Positions 1-5,913 of a stretch of DNA of 8,612 nt are shown piece by piece. Made by a program: the position numbers and the translations under genes. The notes below the pieces were generated by a model. The model was not told the DNA's origin. It saw only the letters and a list, made by a program, of their open reading frames with translations, and did not search any database. Source of the stretch: Methylococcaceae bacterium UBA659 (GTDB lineage: Bacteria; Pseudomonadota; Gammaproteobacteria; Methylococcales; Methylomonadaceae); the NCBI GenBank assembly GCA_002299495.1, contig DBNZ01000038.1, forward strand, positions 1-8,612, given 5' to 3'. The stretch's first letter is position 1; every line of letters begins with the position of its first letter.

Positions 1-7
1 TTTACTG

Positions 8-40
8 TTGTCACTTAGTTGTCACTTAGTTGTGATATAG
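8..40. repeat. 11-bp direct tandem repeat, about three copies
   Basis: The unit ttgtcacttag occurs perfectly at 8-18 and 19-29. A third, degenerate copy (ttgtgatatag, 8 of 11 matching) follows at 30-40. The period is close to one helical turn, so a protein could contact the same DNA face in each copy, but three copies at the window edge are too few to assign a role. The array may extend to the left of the window. It lies 3' of the ypjD-like gene. Confidence 0.6.
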
Positions 41-95
41 TCGCCGCGTAAGTTTTTATGGCCGCACACCCCATACTGGAATCCAAGTCAATGGA

Positions 96-115
96 GTCCA
101 AAGCATGTCTTGGAC
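96..115. repeat. short inverted repeat downstream of ypjD
   Basis: gtccaa (96-101) pairs with ttggac (110-115) across an 8-base loop. It lies about 75 bases beyond the ypjD stop codon. There is no T-tract on either side, so it is not a convincing intrinsic terminator. Nothing else in 1-187 could be supported as a gene on either strand. Confidence 0.3.
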
Positions 116-187
116 CCCTAAGCCCAACGCGGACGCTCATGAGCGCATCGATACCCGCCACAGGCGCGGATTTACGGATTCACAAAA

Positions 188-982
188 CTAGCGACGCAAT
201 AGAAATTCCAGCACAAACCTACTGCCAAAATAAGCCAGCAACAATAAAACGAAACCGCCTAACGTCCAAAACAAAGCCGTTTGCCCGCGCCAACCATAAC
301 GCCGACGACCAAGCAACAACCCTACAAACAAAAGCCAGGCCAGTATAGAAAGCACCGTCTTATGGGCTAAATGCTGGGCAAACAAATCTTCGATAAAAAT
401 AAAGCCGGTCACAAGCGACACGCTCAAGAACAACACGCCGACAGACAGTATTTGAAACAGCAGCGATTCCATCGCTTGTAATGACGGCAGCGATTGGGCG
501 AAACGTTTCGGCGGATGGCTTTTCAATTGCTGATCCTGAAAGGCCAGAAGCAAGGCCTGCAAGGCGGCGATATTCATCAAGGCAAAAGCGACGATAGAGG
601 TCAAAATATGGAGGGTCATAGGCCAGCCTTGGGCGGACAGGAGCCGGTTATATTCGCCAATTGCCAAATCCAAACCTAACATCAATGCCGCCAATGGAAA
701 AATAACGACGCCTAATTTTGCCACCGGCTTGGTGATGGCGGCAATCAAGATCAATAAAGCAACAATCCAAGAAACTAAAGCGGCGGTGTTGAAAAAGCCG
801 AAATTAAACCCGCCAACCGCCTGGGCGCCCGCGACCACATAACCGCCTTGCAGCACAACGCCCGCCCAAGCAAAAAACAATGCCTGGCGTGGCGCGTTTG
901 TTTCCGAAATATGCCGTACCAGAAAAACGACAGCGGTAACATAACAACAAATAGCTATACTGGCGGGAACGGTAGCAAACAT
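188..982 (-). CDS. ypjD: YpjD-like inner-membrane protein of the CcsA/cytochrome c assembly family
   Basis: This is a 264-residue, very hydrophobic protein with about eight likely membrane segments (roughly residues 5-22, 34-52, 66-84, 90-107, 125-147, 174-195, 208-224 and 236-256). Conserved-looking histidines lie at the start of two segments, His125 (LHILTS) and His207 (HKTVLS). The C-terminal pattern RRYGWRGQ...LLLAYFGSRFV (228-257) matches what I recall of E. coli YpjD, which is about the same length and is likewise divergent from ffh. The fold is related to CcsA/HemX heme-handling proteins. In gammaproteobacteria its precise role is not settled, so heme export or cytochrome c assembly should not be taken as shown. 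The ATG at 980-982 lacks a clear Shine-Dalgarno sequence; the bases just upstream are C-rich. Confidence 0.85.
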   Translation of the reverse strand: MFATVPASIAICCYVTAVVFLVRHISETNAPRQALFFAWAGVVLQGGYVVAGAQAVGGFNFGFFNTAALVSWIVALLILIAAITKPVAKLGVVIFPLAALMLGLDLAIGEYNRLLSAQGWPMTLHILTSIVAFALMNIAALQALLLAFQDQQLKSHPPKRFAQSLPSLQAMESLLFQILSVGVLFLSVSLVTGFIFIEDLFAQHLAHKTVLSILAWLLFVGLLLGRRRYGWRGQTALFWTLGGFVLLLLAYFGSRFVLEFLLRR

Positions 983-1006
983 TGGAGTATGGGGAGAAGG
1001 GTGGGG

Positions 1007-1018
1007 AAACGGCCGTTT
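1007..1018. promoter_or_regulatory. perfect 12-bp palindrome upstream of ypjD
   Basis: aaacggccgttt is a perfect palindrome about 25 bases upstream of the ypjD start codon. Symmetry and position suit an operator, but no known binding consensus is recognised, so any regulatory role is inference. Confidence 0.3.
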
Positions 1019-1108
1019 TAGGAATGTGCAGGCTGGTTAAGCGCTAAAAACAGCCATCCCTAACTGAGACTGCGGCCCATCATCAATCAATTTCATATCC
1101 CGTCATTT

Positions 1109-1142
1109 CGGCAACCCCTTTATGCCCTAAAAGGATATGCCG
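1109..1142. repeat. interrupted hairpin in the ypjD-ffh gap
   Basis: An outer stem (cggca 1109-1113 with tgccg 1138-1142) encloses an inner stem (ccttt 1117-1121 with aaagg 1130-1134), separated by 3-base internal bulges. No T-tract follows on either strand, so it is not a standard terminator. It may be a structured leader element or a chance dyad. Confidence 0.3.
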
Positions 1143-1261
1143 GGAATACGCTTTACATTTCGCCAAATGATGAGGTTTGGACATGAGGACAACAGGTGCA
1201 TAAACTATAGGCGCTATGGTAGACTACTTGGCTTGATAGTCCTATCCAAATCTGCTAGGGC

Positions 1262-1284
1262 TTGTTTTTCTTCCATAAAAACAA
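1262..1284 (+). repeat. AT-rich inverted repeat just before ffh
   Basis: ttgttttt (1262-1269) is the exact reverse complement of aaaaacaa (1277-1284), with a 7-base loop. It ends 15 bases before the ffh ATG and would form a weak 8-bp hairpin in the leader if transcription starts upstream. No purine-rich ribosome-binding site lies between it and the start codon. Confidence 0.4.
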
Positions 1285-1299
1285 CGATAAAACTGAATT

Positions 1300-2652
1300 A
1301 TGTTTGACAATTTAACCGACCGTTTAAGCGTAACCCTAAAAAATCTACGCGGTCAAGGCCGTCTTACTGAAGACAACATAAAAGACACGCTCCGTGAGGT
1401 CAGGGTTGCATTACTCGAAGCCGATGTGGCTTTGCCGGTGGTCACTGATTTTATCGAACAAGTCAGGAAAGGGGCGTTGGGCAAGGAAGTCCAAAAAAGC
1501 CTGACCCCTGGCCAAGCCTTGATTAAATTGGTGCAAAAAGAACTCATCAAGGTCATGGGTGAAGCCAATGAAAGCTTAAGCTTTAGAACCCAGCCGCCCG
1601 CGATTATCTTAATGGCCGGACTGCAAGGCGCAGGTAAAACGACCACGGTCGCAAAACTGGGGCGTTGGCTAAAAGAAACCCAAAAGAAAAAAGTCGGCGT
1701 GGTCAGCGCCGACGTGTACCGCCCCGCAGCGATCAAACAATTGCAAACATTGGCCGAAGGCCTTTCACTGACGTTTTTTGATAGCGACGTGTCCCAACGA
1801 CCGGTCGATATTGCCAAAACCGCCCTAGACGCCGCCAAACGTAAATTCCTGGATGTCCTGATTATCGACACCGCCGGCCGCTTGCATGTCGATGACGAGA
1901 TGATGGCGGAAATTAAGGAGTTGCATGCCGCCATCAAACCGATTGAAACCTTGTTCGTGGTCGACAGCATGACCGGCCAGGATGCCGCCAACACCGCCAA
2001 AGCCTTTAACGACGCCTTGCCGTTGACCGGCATTATCCTAACCAAAGCCGACGGCGACGCCCGCGGCGGGGCGGCCTTGTCAATCCGCCATATTACCGGC
2101 AAACCGATAAAATTCATCGGTGTCGGTGAAAAAGCCGATGCGCTGGAGCCTTTTTATCCGGACCGGATCGCTTCCCGAATTCTAGGCATGGGCGATATGC
2201 TGGGCTTGATTGAGGAAATCGAGCAAAAAGTTGACAAGGAAAAAGCCGACAAACTCGCCAAGAAAATCCAAAAAGGCAAGAGCTTTAATTTGGAAGATTT
2301 CCGCGAACAACTGCAACAAATGCAGGATATGGGCGGTGTCGCCTCCATGCTCGACAAACTGCCCGGCATCAATAGCGTCCCGCAGGAAGTCAAAAACAAA
2401 GTCAATGACAAAATGATCGCCCGGCAAATCGCCGTAATCTGCTCAATGACCAAACAGGAAAGAAAATTCCCAGACTTGATCAAAGGCAGCCGAAAGGAAC
2501 GCATCGCTAAAGGCTGCGGCCAGGATATCCAGGATATCAACCGTTTGCTCAAGCAATTCACGATGATGCAAAAAATGATGAAAAAACTGAAAACCGGCAA
2601 TATGGCCCATATGATGCGCGGCATGAAAGGCAATATTCGAGGTTTAAGGTAA
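1300..2652 (+). CDS. ffh: signal recognition particle protein Ffh (SRP54), GTPase
   Basis: Ffh binds 4.5S RNA and hydrophobic signal sequences emerging from ribosomes. It delivers these nascent chains to FtsY at the inner membrane. The 450-residue length is normal. The N-terminal helical N domain (about 1-90) is followed by the G domain with P-loop GLQGAGKTT (107-115), DVYRPAA (138-144), DTAGR (190-194), TKADGDARGG (248-257) and GVGEK (274-278). The methionine-rich M domain (about 300-450) ends in a Met/Lys-rich tail. The RNA-binding helix-turn reads SRKERIAKGCGQ (397-408); the family consensus has GSG where this protein has GCG, so Cys406 replaces a usual serine. The ATG at 1300 gives the normal N-terminus (MFDNLTDRL), though no clear Shine-Dalgarno sequence precedes it. 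It lies upstream of the rpsP operon, as in E. coli. Confidence 0.98.
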   Translation: MFDNLTDRLSVTLKNLRGQGRLTEDNIKDTLREVRVALLEADVALPVVTDFIEQVRKGALGKEVQKSLTPGQALIKLVQKELIKVMGEANESLSFRTQPPAIILMAGLQGAGKTTTVAKLGRWLKETQKKKVGVVSADVYRPAAIKQLQTLAEGLSLTFFDSDVSQRPVDIAKTALDAAKRKFLDVLIIDTAGRLHVDDEMMAEIKELHAAIKPIETLFVVDSMTGQDAANTAKAFNDALPLTGIILTKADGDARGGAALSIRHITGKPIKFIGVGEKADALEPFYPDRIASRILGMGDMLGLIEEIEQKVDKEKADKLAKKIQKGKSFNLEDFREQLQQMQDMGGVASMLDKLPGINSVPQEVKNKVNDKMIARQIAVICSMTKQERKFPDLIKGSRKERIAKGCGQDIQDINRLLKQFTMMQKMMKKLKTGNMAHMMRGMKGNIRGLR

Positions 2653-2659
2653 GTTTTGC

Positions 2660-2687
2660 TTCACATCTTAAAAAAAATGCGTAAAAT
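2660..2687 (+). promoter_or_regulatory. candidate sigma-70 promoter for the rpsP operon
   Basis: TTCACA (2660-2665, 5 of 6 to the -35 consensus) and TAAAAT (2682-2687, 5 of 6 to the -10) are separated by 16 bases in the short gap after ffh. Transcription would start near 2694, about 35 bases before rpsP. This suggests the ribosomal operon is transcribed independently of ffh, perhaps in addition to read-through. Confidence 0.55.
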
Positions 2688-2728
2688 TGTGCGATTAACA
2701 CTGCTTAAAAGTTTTTTGAGGAATTTTG

Positions 2729-2995
2729 ATGGTAACCATTCGTCTTTCTAGGGGAGGCGCTAAAGACCGCCCTTTTTACCATGTCGTGGTCACAGACAGC
2801 AGAAATGCCCGTGATGGCCGTTACATTGAACGGCTAGGCTTTTTTAATCCATTGGCGCACGGCCAAGAAGTCCGTCTGCGTTTGGATTGCGAACGCGCTG
2901 AATACTGGCAATCAAAAGGCGCACAAACGTCTGAACGTGTGGCAAAGTTGATTAAGGACGCCCGTAAATTGGAAACGGTGGCAGAGCCTGTTTGA
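2729..2995 (+). CDS. rpsP: 30S ribosomal protein S16
   Basis: This is an 88-residue basic protein beginning MVTIRLSRGGAKDRPFYHVVV, the standard S16 N-terminus, with the GFFNP segment at about 37-41. S16 binds 16S rRNA early in 30S assembly. The ATG at 2729 is chosen over the in-frame TTG at 2726 because GAGGA (2718-2722) sits 6 bases before the ATG and because S16 proteins begin at this residue. It is the first gene of the conserved rpsP-rimM-trmD-rplS operon. Its TGA stop overlaps the rimM start codon. Confidence 0.97.
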   Translation: MVTIRLSRGGAKDRPFYHVVVTDSRNARDGRYIERLGFFNPLAHGQEVRLRLDCERAEYWQSKGAQTSERVAKLIKDARKLETVAEPV

Positions 2996-3498
2996 CCAAG
3001 CCGCACCTTATCAACGTCGGCAAAATCTCTGGCGCCTTTGGCATCAAAGGCTGGGTAAAAATATTTTCCTATACGGAAGCAAAGGAAAATATTTTGCGCT
3101 ACACCCCCTGGCTGCTGTCGAAAGCAGGAATCCAAACATCCTTTAATGTCTTAGATGGCGCAGCCCATGGCAAATCAATCATCGCCTGGCTGGAAGGCGT
3201 TGATGACAGGGAGCAGGCCGTAGCCTTACTGGGCAGCGATATTTTTATCGAACCCGGACAATTGCCTAAGGCCCAGCAAAACGAATACTACTGGTCTGAT
3301 TTGATTGGCCTGAAAGTGGAAACGGTTTCCGGCGCTGACTTAGGCGTGGTTGGCGGCCTGATGGAAACAGGCGCTAATGATGTGCTGATCGTCGATGGCG
3401 GACGGCAACGCGCCATCCCTTTTTTGCAAGGCAAAACCATCGTCAACATTGATCTTGATGCCGACAAAATAACGGTCGATTGGGATCCTGATTTTTAG
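2992..3498 (+). CDS. rimM: ribosome maturation factor RimM
   Basis: RimM binds S19 in the 30S head and assists late small-subunit maturation. The 168-residue protein has the N-terminal RimM barrel (VGKISGAFGIKGWVKI, 9-24) and then the PRC-barrel part. The latter is marked by EYYWSDLIGL (98-107), METGANDVL (124-132) and the terminal VDWDPDF. The start is TTG at 2992. It overlaps the rpsP stop codon in the sequence TTGA, so the two genes are probably translationally coupled. No later in-frame start preserves the conserved VGKI segment, which supports the TTG. It ends 6 bases before trmD. Confidence 0.96.
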   Translation: MTKPHLINVGKISGAFGIKGWVKIFSYTEAKENILRYTPWLLSKAGIQTSFNVLDGAAHGKSIIAWLEGVDDREQAVALLGSDIFIEPGQLPKAQQNEYYWSDLIGLKVETVSGADLGVVGGLMETGANDVLIVDGGRQRAIPFLQGKTIVNIDLDADKITVDWDPDF

Positions 3499-3504
3499 GC
3501 AACC

Positions 3505-4263
3505 ATGCGCTTTGACATAGTGACGCTGTTTCCAGACATGGTCACGGCGGCGATGGGAATTGGCGTGGCTGGGCGGGCAATAGAACGCCGCCTGATCAGT
3601 TTCAAGGTTTGGAACCCTAGGGATTATACCCACGACAAGCACAAAACCGTGGATGACCGCCCTTACGGCGGTGGCCCCGGCATGGTCATGAAATACCAGC
3701 CCCTGCATGAGGCGGTGCTTGCGGCTAGAAATGATGCAGCAGCAAGCAAAAAAAAGACCGTCTTTCTAAGCCCCCAAGGCCGGCAGGTAACCCAGCAACT
3801 CTTGGTTGAATCCACCTCGCTGGAGCAAATTATCTTGGTTGCCGGGCGTTATGAAGGGGTGGACGAACGCTTTATCCAACTGGACTGTGACGACGAATGG
3901 TCTATTGGCGATTATGTCATCAGTGGCGGCGAATTGGCCGCATTGGTGGTGACTGATGGGATTGCGCGGTTACTGCCTGGAGTTTTAGGCGACGGACAAT
4001 CAGCGGAACAAGATTCCCACATGGACGGATGGTTGGATTGCCCGCATTTTACCCGGCCCGAGACCATAGCATCCCTTTGTACACCCAGTGTTTTGCTAAG
4101 CGGCAACCATGCGGACATACACCGCTGGCGTATGAAGCAAGCCATAGGCAGAACCTGGCTAAGGCGTCCGGATATTATGAAAAAGAAACAATTGACAGCA
4201 GCACAGAAACAGCTGCTCAATGAATTTATAGTGGAATTAGAATTAGATAAAGGTGTGTCATGA
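3505..4263 (+). CDS. trmD: tRNA (guanine-N1-)-methyltransferase TrmD
   Basis: TrmD uses S-adenosylmethionine to methylate G37 of tRNAs that have G at position 36, preventing +1 frameshifting. It is a dimeric SPOUT enzyme with a trefoil-knot active site. The 252 residues include DDRPYGGGPGMVM (50-62), LSPQGRQ (88-94), AGRYEGVDER (113-122), the knot segment EWSIGDYVISGGE (131-143) and ARLLPGVLG (154-162). The likely catalytic Asp170 lies in EQDSHMDG (equivalent to E. coli Asp169). LSGNHADIHRWR (198-209) follows. All key residues seem intact. The start ATG at 3505 lies 6 bases after the rimM stop; only a weak AGG precedes it. The TGA stop overlaps the rplS ATG. Confidence 0.98.
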   Translation: MRFDIVTLFPDMVTAAMGIGVAGRAIERRLISFKVWNPRDYTHDKHKTVDDRPYGGGPGMVMKYQPLHEAVLAARNDAAASKKKTVFLSPQGRQVTQQLLVESTSLEQIILVAGRYEGVDERFIQLDCDDEWSIGDYVISGGELAALVVTDGIARLLPGVLGDGQSAEQDSHMDGWLDCPHFTRPETIASLCTPSVLLSGNHADIHRWRMKQAIGRTWLRRPDIMKKKQLTAAQKQLLNEFIVELELDKGVS

Positions 4264-4601
4264 GCAATATTATTGATGAATTGGAAGCGATGCAGTTAAA
4301 AGAAGTGCCTGATTTTAGCCCCGGCGATACTGTCGTGGTGCAGGTAAAAGTTAAAGAAGGCGAACGGGAACGGATCCAGGCGTTCGAGGGCATTGTTATC
4401 GCTAAACGCAACCGTGGCTTGAACTCGGCTTTCACCGTCAGGAAAATATCCCACGGCACCGGTGTGGAGCGTGTGTTTCAGACCCACAGCCCGCTGATCA
4501 GCGAAATTATCGTGAAACGGCGCGGCGATGTCCGTCGTGCCAAACTGTACTATCTGCGTAATTTGACCGGCAAGGCGGCGCGGATTAAAGAAAAGCTCTA
4601 A
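4260..4601 (+). CDS. rplS: 50S ribosomal protein L19
   Basis: This 113-residue basic protein carries typical L19 segments: DFSPGDTVVVQVKVKEG (18-34), RIQAFEGIVIAKRNRGLNS (38-56), FTVRKISHGTGVERVF (58-73) and RRAKLYYLRNLTGKAARI (92-109). L19 lies at the interface of the 30S and 50S subunits. The ATG at 4260 shares bases with the trmD TGA (ATGA), which suggests translational coupling; AAAGG at about 4249-4253 can serve as the ribosome-binding site. It is the last gene of the operon and is followed by an intrinsic terminator 21 bases later. Confidence 0.98.
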   Translation: MSNIIDELEAMQLKEVPDFSPGDTVVVQVKVKEGERERIQAFEGIVIAKRNRGLNSAFTVRKISHGTGVERVFQTHSPLISEIIVKRRGDVRRAKLYYLRNLTGKAARIKEKL

Positions 4602-4622
4602 ACCTAAGATTTTGGCTGCAAT

Positions 4623-4649
4623 AAAAAAGCAGCGTATCGCTGCTTTTTT
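4623..4649. terminator. bidirectional intrinsic terminator between rplS and pqqB
   Basis: gcagcg (4629-4634) pairs with cgctgc (4638-4643) around a 3-base loop. The stem is flanked by six A on the left and six T on the right, so both strands give a GC stem followed by a U-tract. It can end the rpsP-rplS transcript on the plus strand and the pqqB transcript on the minus strand. It sits in the 70-base convergent gap. Confidence 0.9.
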
Positions 4650-4671
4650 AGCTAAAACCCTATGGCATGGG

Positions 4672-5583
4672 TCAACCATCAATCTCCATCCCATCATAGG
4701 CCACCTCAATCCCATTGGACTCCAGAATTTTCCGTTCATCGGAATCTTCATCCAATATCGGATTGGTATTATTGATATGGATCAATATCTTACGTTTATC
4801 GCCGAGACCATTTAGCACTTCAATCATACCGCCCTCGCCCGATTGCGGTAAATGGCCTATTTCCCGCGCCCGTTTCTGGCTGATGCCTTGGGCGACCATC
4901 TCGTCATCCGTCCAAAACGTCCCATCGACCATCACGCAATCGGCCGATTGCATCGCCGCAAACACATGGGGTTCAATTTCACCCAAACCCGGCGAATAAA
5001 AAACCTTCTTGCCTGTGGAAATTTGCTCAATCACCACCCCAATATTATCGCCGTCATGAGGGTCATGCCGATGCGGCGAATAGGGTGGCGCCTTGCTTTT
5101 TAAGGCCAGGCCGTAAAACCGCAAGTCGTCCATTCCTGGAATAGAAAAAGCACTCCCATCTATGGGTACGGGACAGGGGTTAACCCTACAGTAATCGGCC
5201 AGCATGTTAAAAATGGGAAAGCCACTGCTCAAGTCTTGCCTTACCATGTCGGTACAATAAACGTCCAACGGCCTGCCTTCGCGCAACATCAACAGGCCAG
5301 TGGTATGGTCAATCTGGCTGTCAATCAGCAAAATGGCTTTAATACCGGTGTCGCGCACACCTTCCTTTGGCTGGATGGCAGGAAAAGCCTCCAATTGGAC
5401 GCGGATATCAGGCGAAGCATTAAACAATAACCAATGCCTGTTATTTGTGCTGACCGCTATCGATGATTGAGTCCTCGCCGTCCCGCGCATGAGCCCATGC
5501 CGAAATCGATGGCAATTATGGCAATTGCAGTTCCATTGTGGGAAGCCGCCGCCCGCCCCAGCCCCCAATACTCTTATTTTCAT
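4672..5583 (-). CDS. pqqB: PQQ biosynthesis protein PqqB (metallo-beta-lactamase fold)
   Basis: PqqB acts in maturation of PQQ from the cross-linked Glu-Tyr of PqqA. Published work on homologues proposes it is an iron-dependent hydroxylase of the tyrosine-derived ring. The 303-residue protein shows the N-terminal KIRVLGAGAGGGFPQWNCNC, with the CxCxxC-type metal site at 19-24 (CNCHNC). It also has the fold's DSQIDH (88-93), VDGTFWTDDEM (219-229), GHLPQSGEGG (243-252) and IHINNTNPI (268-276). The start is set at the ATG at 5581-5583 because GGGA lies 5 bases upstream and family members begin MKIRVLG; an in-frame ATG two codons earlier (5587-5589) is possible. It is followed by a terminator, not by pqqC. 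It lies 126 bases downstream of pqqA with an attenuator between them. Confidence 0.97.
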   Translation of the reverse strand: MKIRVLGAGAGGGFPQWNCNCHNCHRFRHGLMRGTARTQSSIAVSTNNRHWLLFNASPDIRVQLEAFPAIQPKEGVRDTGIKAILLIDSQIDHTTGLLMLREGRPLDVYCTDMVRQDLSSGFPIFNMLADYCRVNPCPVPIDGSAFSIPGMDDLRFYGLALKSKAPPYSPHRHDPHDGDNIGVVIEQISTGKKVFYSPGLGEIEPHVFAAMQSADCVMVDGTFWTDDEMVAQGISQKRAREIGHLPQSGEGGMIEVLNGLGDKRKILIHINNTNPILDEDSDERKILESNGIEVAYDGMEIDG

Positions 5584-5654
5584 GCACATCCCACATTCAA
5601 AAACCCGCCATCATAAGTGAACGGGAAAAGTGAAGCAAAAGTAAAAATTTTGGC

Positions 5655-5685
5655 AAAAAAAAAGGGGTTCAAGATGAACCCCTTT
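5655..5685 (-). terminator. strong intrinsic terminator/attenuator between pqqA and pqqB
   Basis: aaaggggttc (5661-5670) and gaaccccttt (5676-5685) form a perfect 10-bp stem with a 5-base loop. On the minus strand this stem runs into nine consecutive U (complement of 5655-5663, three of them inside the stem). It lies 24 bases after the pqqA stop codon and before pqqB. The likely effect is abundant short pqqA transcripts with only partial read-through into pqqB. That suits a peptide consumed stoichiometrically and an enzyme needed in small amounts. Confidence 0.9.
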
Positions 5686-5709
5686 CTGTCTTCTTTATCA
5701 ACCAAAAAA

Positions 5710-5790
5710 TTAACGGTTGTAGATGTACATAGTCACTTCAAAACCGAAACGTAAGTCTTGGTAGCTTGGTGTTTCCCATTTCATAGTCAT
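5710..5790 (-). CDS. pqqA: PQQ precursor peptide PqqA
   Basis: This is a 26-residue peptide. PqqA is the ribosomally made substrate whose Glu and Tyr are cross-linked by the radical SAM enzyme PqqE with PqqD, then excised to form PQQ. The C-terminal half reads LRFGFEVTMYIYNR, with the ExxxY pair at Glu18 and Tyr22 supplying the PQQ backbone. The length fits the family (about 22-29). The ATG at 5788-5790 follows a good ribosome-binding site (AGAGG) 3 bases upstream; a second in-frame ATG two codons later (5782-5784) has AGAGG at 9 bases and would give a 24-residue form. A promoter candidate lies upstream and a strong terminator directly downstream. Confidence 0.97.
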   Translation of the reverse strand: MTMKWETPSYQDLRFGFEVTMYIYNR

Positions 5791-5821
5791 TACCTCTAAA
5801 AGATATTTTAATTGCCGCTAG

Positions 5822-5831
5822 CTTGATCAAG
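5822..5831. promoter_or_regulatory. 10-bp palindrome in the pqqA leader
   Basis: cttgatcaag is a perfect palindrome just downstream of the predicted pqqA transcription start (roughly +8 to +17) and about 30 bases before the start codon. The position would suit a repressor operator, but no regulator or consensus is recognised. Confidence 0.3.
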
Positions 5832-5844
5832 TAAGCCAAAAAAG

Positions 5845-5873
5845 AGTATACGATGAAGCAGTTTCTTAAGCAA
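5845..5873 (-). promoter_or_regulatory. candidate sigma-70 promoter for pqqA
   Basis: On the minus strand TTGCTT (5868-5873) and TATACT (5845-5850) are separated by exactly 17 bases. The -10 matches 5 of 6 consensus positions and the -35 matches 3 of 6. The start would fall near 5838, giving a leader of about 48 bases. This indicates pqqA is transcribed on its own rather than only as read-through from suhB. Confidence 0.6.
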
Positions 5874-5913
5874 ATAGTTAATGTTGAAGACCTTAGGAAC
5901 AAGGCACGCGACA

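Larger units (their letters stand above)
983..1299. other. divergent intergenic region between ypjD and ffh
   Basis: This 317-base gap holds no gene I can support. It must contain the promoters for ypjD (leftward) and ffh (rightward), but no strong sigma-70 pair stands out. The best weak candidate for ffh is an extended -10, TGgTAGACT, at 1217-1225, with no good -35. The region contains a perfect 12-bp palindrome, an interrupted hairpin and an AT-rich inverted repeat, listed separately. Confidence 0.6.

Noticed and set aside
8..40. Start of a CRISPR array
   Set aside because: Units are 11 bp and directly adjacent with no spacers, so this is a plain tandem repeat.
58..348. Plus-strand open frame of 96 codons
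   Set aside because: No ribosome-binding site, composition unlike a protein, and its second half is antisense to the well-supported ypjD gene.
1137..1307. Possible 56-codon gene in the ypjD-ffh gap
   Set aside because: The purine-rich AAAGGA is only about one base from the ATG, the product resembles nothing, and the frame runs into the ffh start.
1353..2117. Minus-strand open frame of 254 codons inside ffh
   Set aside because: It is entirely antisense to ffh and has no recognisable domain.
2154..2633. Minus-strand open frame of 159 codons inside ffh
   Set aside because: It is antisense to the methionine-rich M domain, and its hydrophobic look arises from complementing Lys/Met codons.
4296..4751. 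Minus-strand open frame spanning rplS and the terminator
   Set aside because: It is antisense to rplS and would have to cross a bidirectional terminator; no family resemblance.
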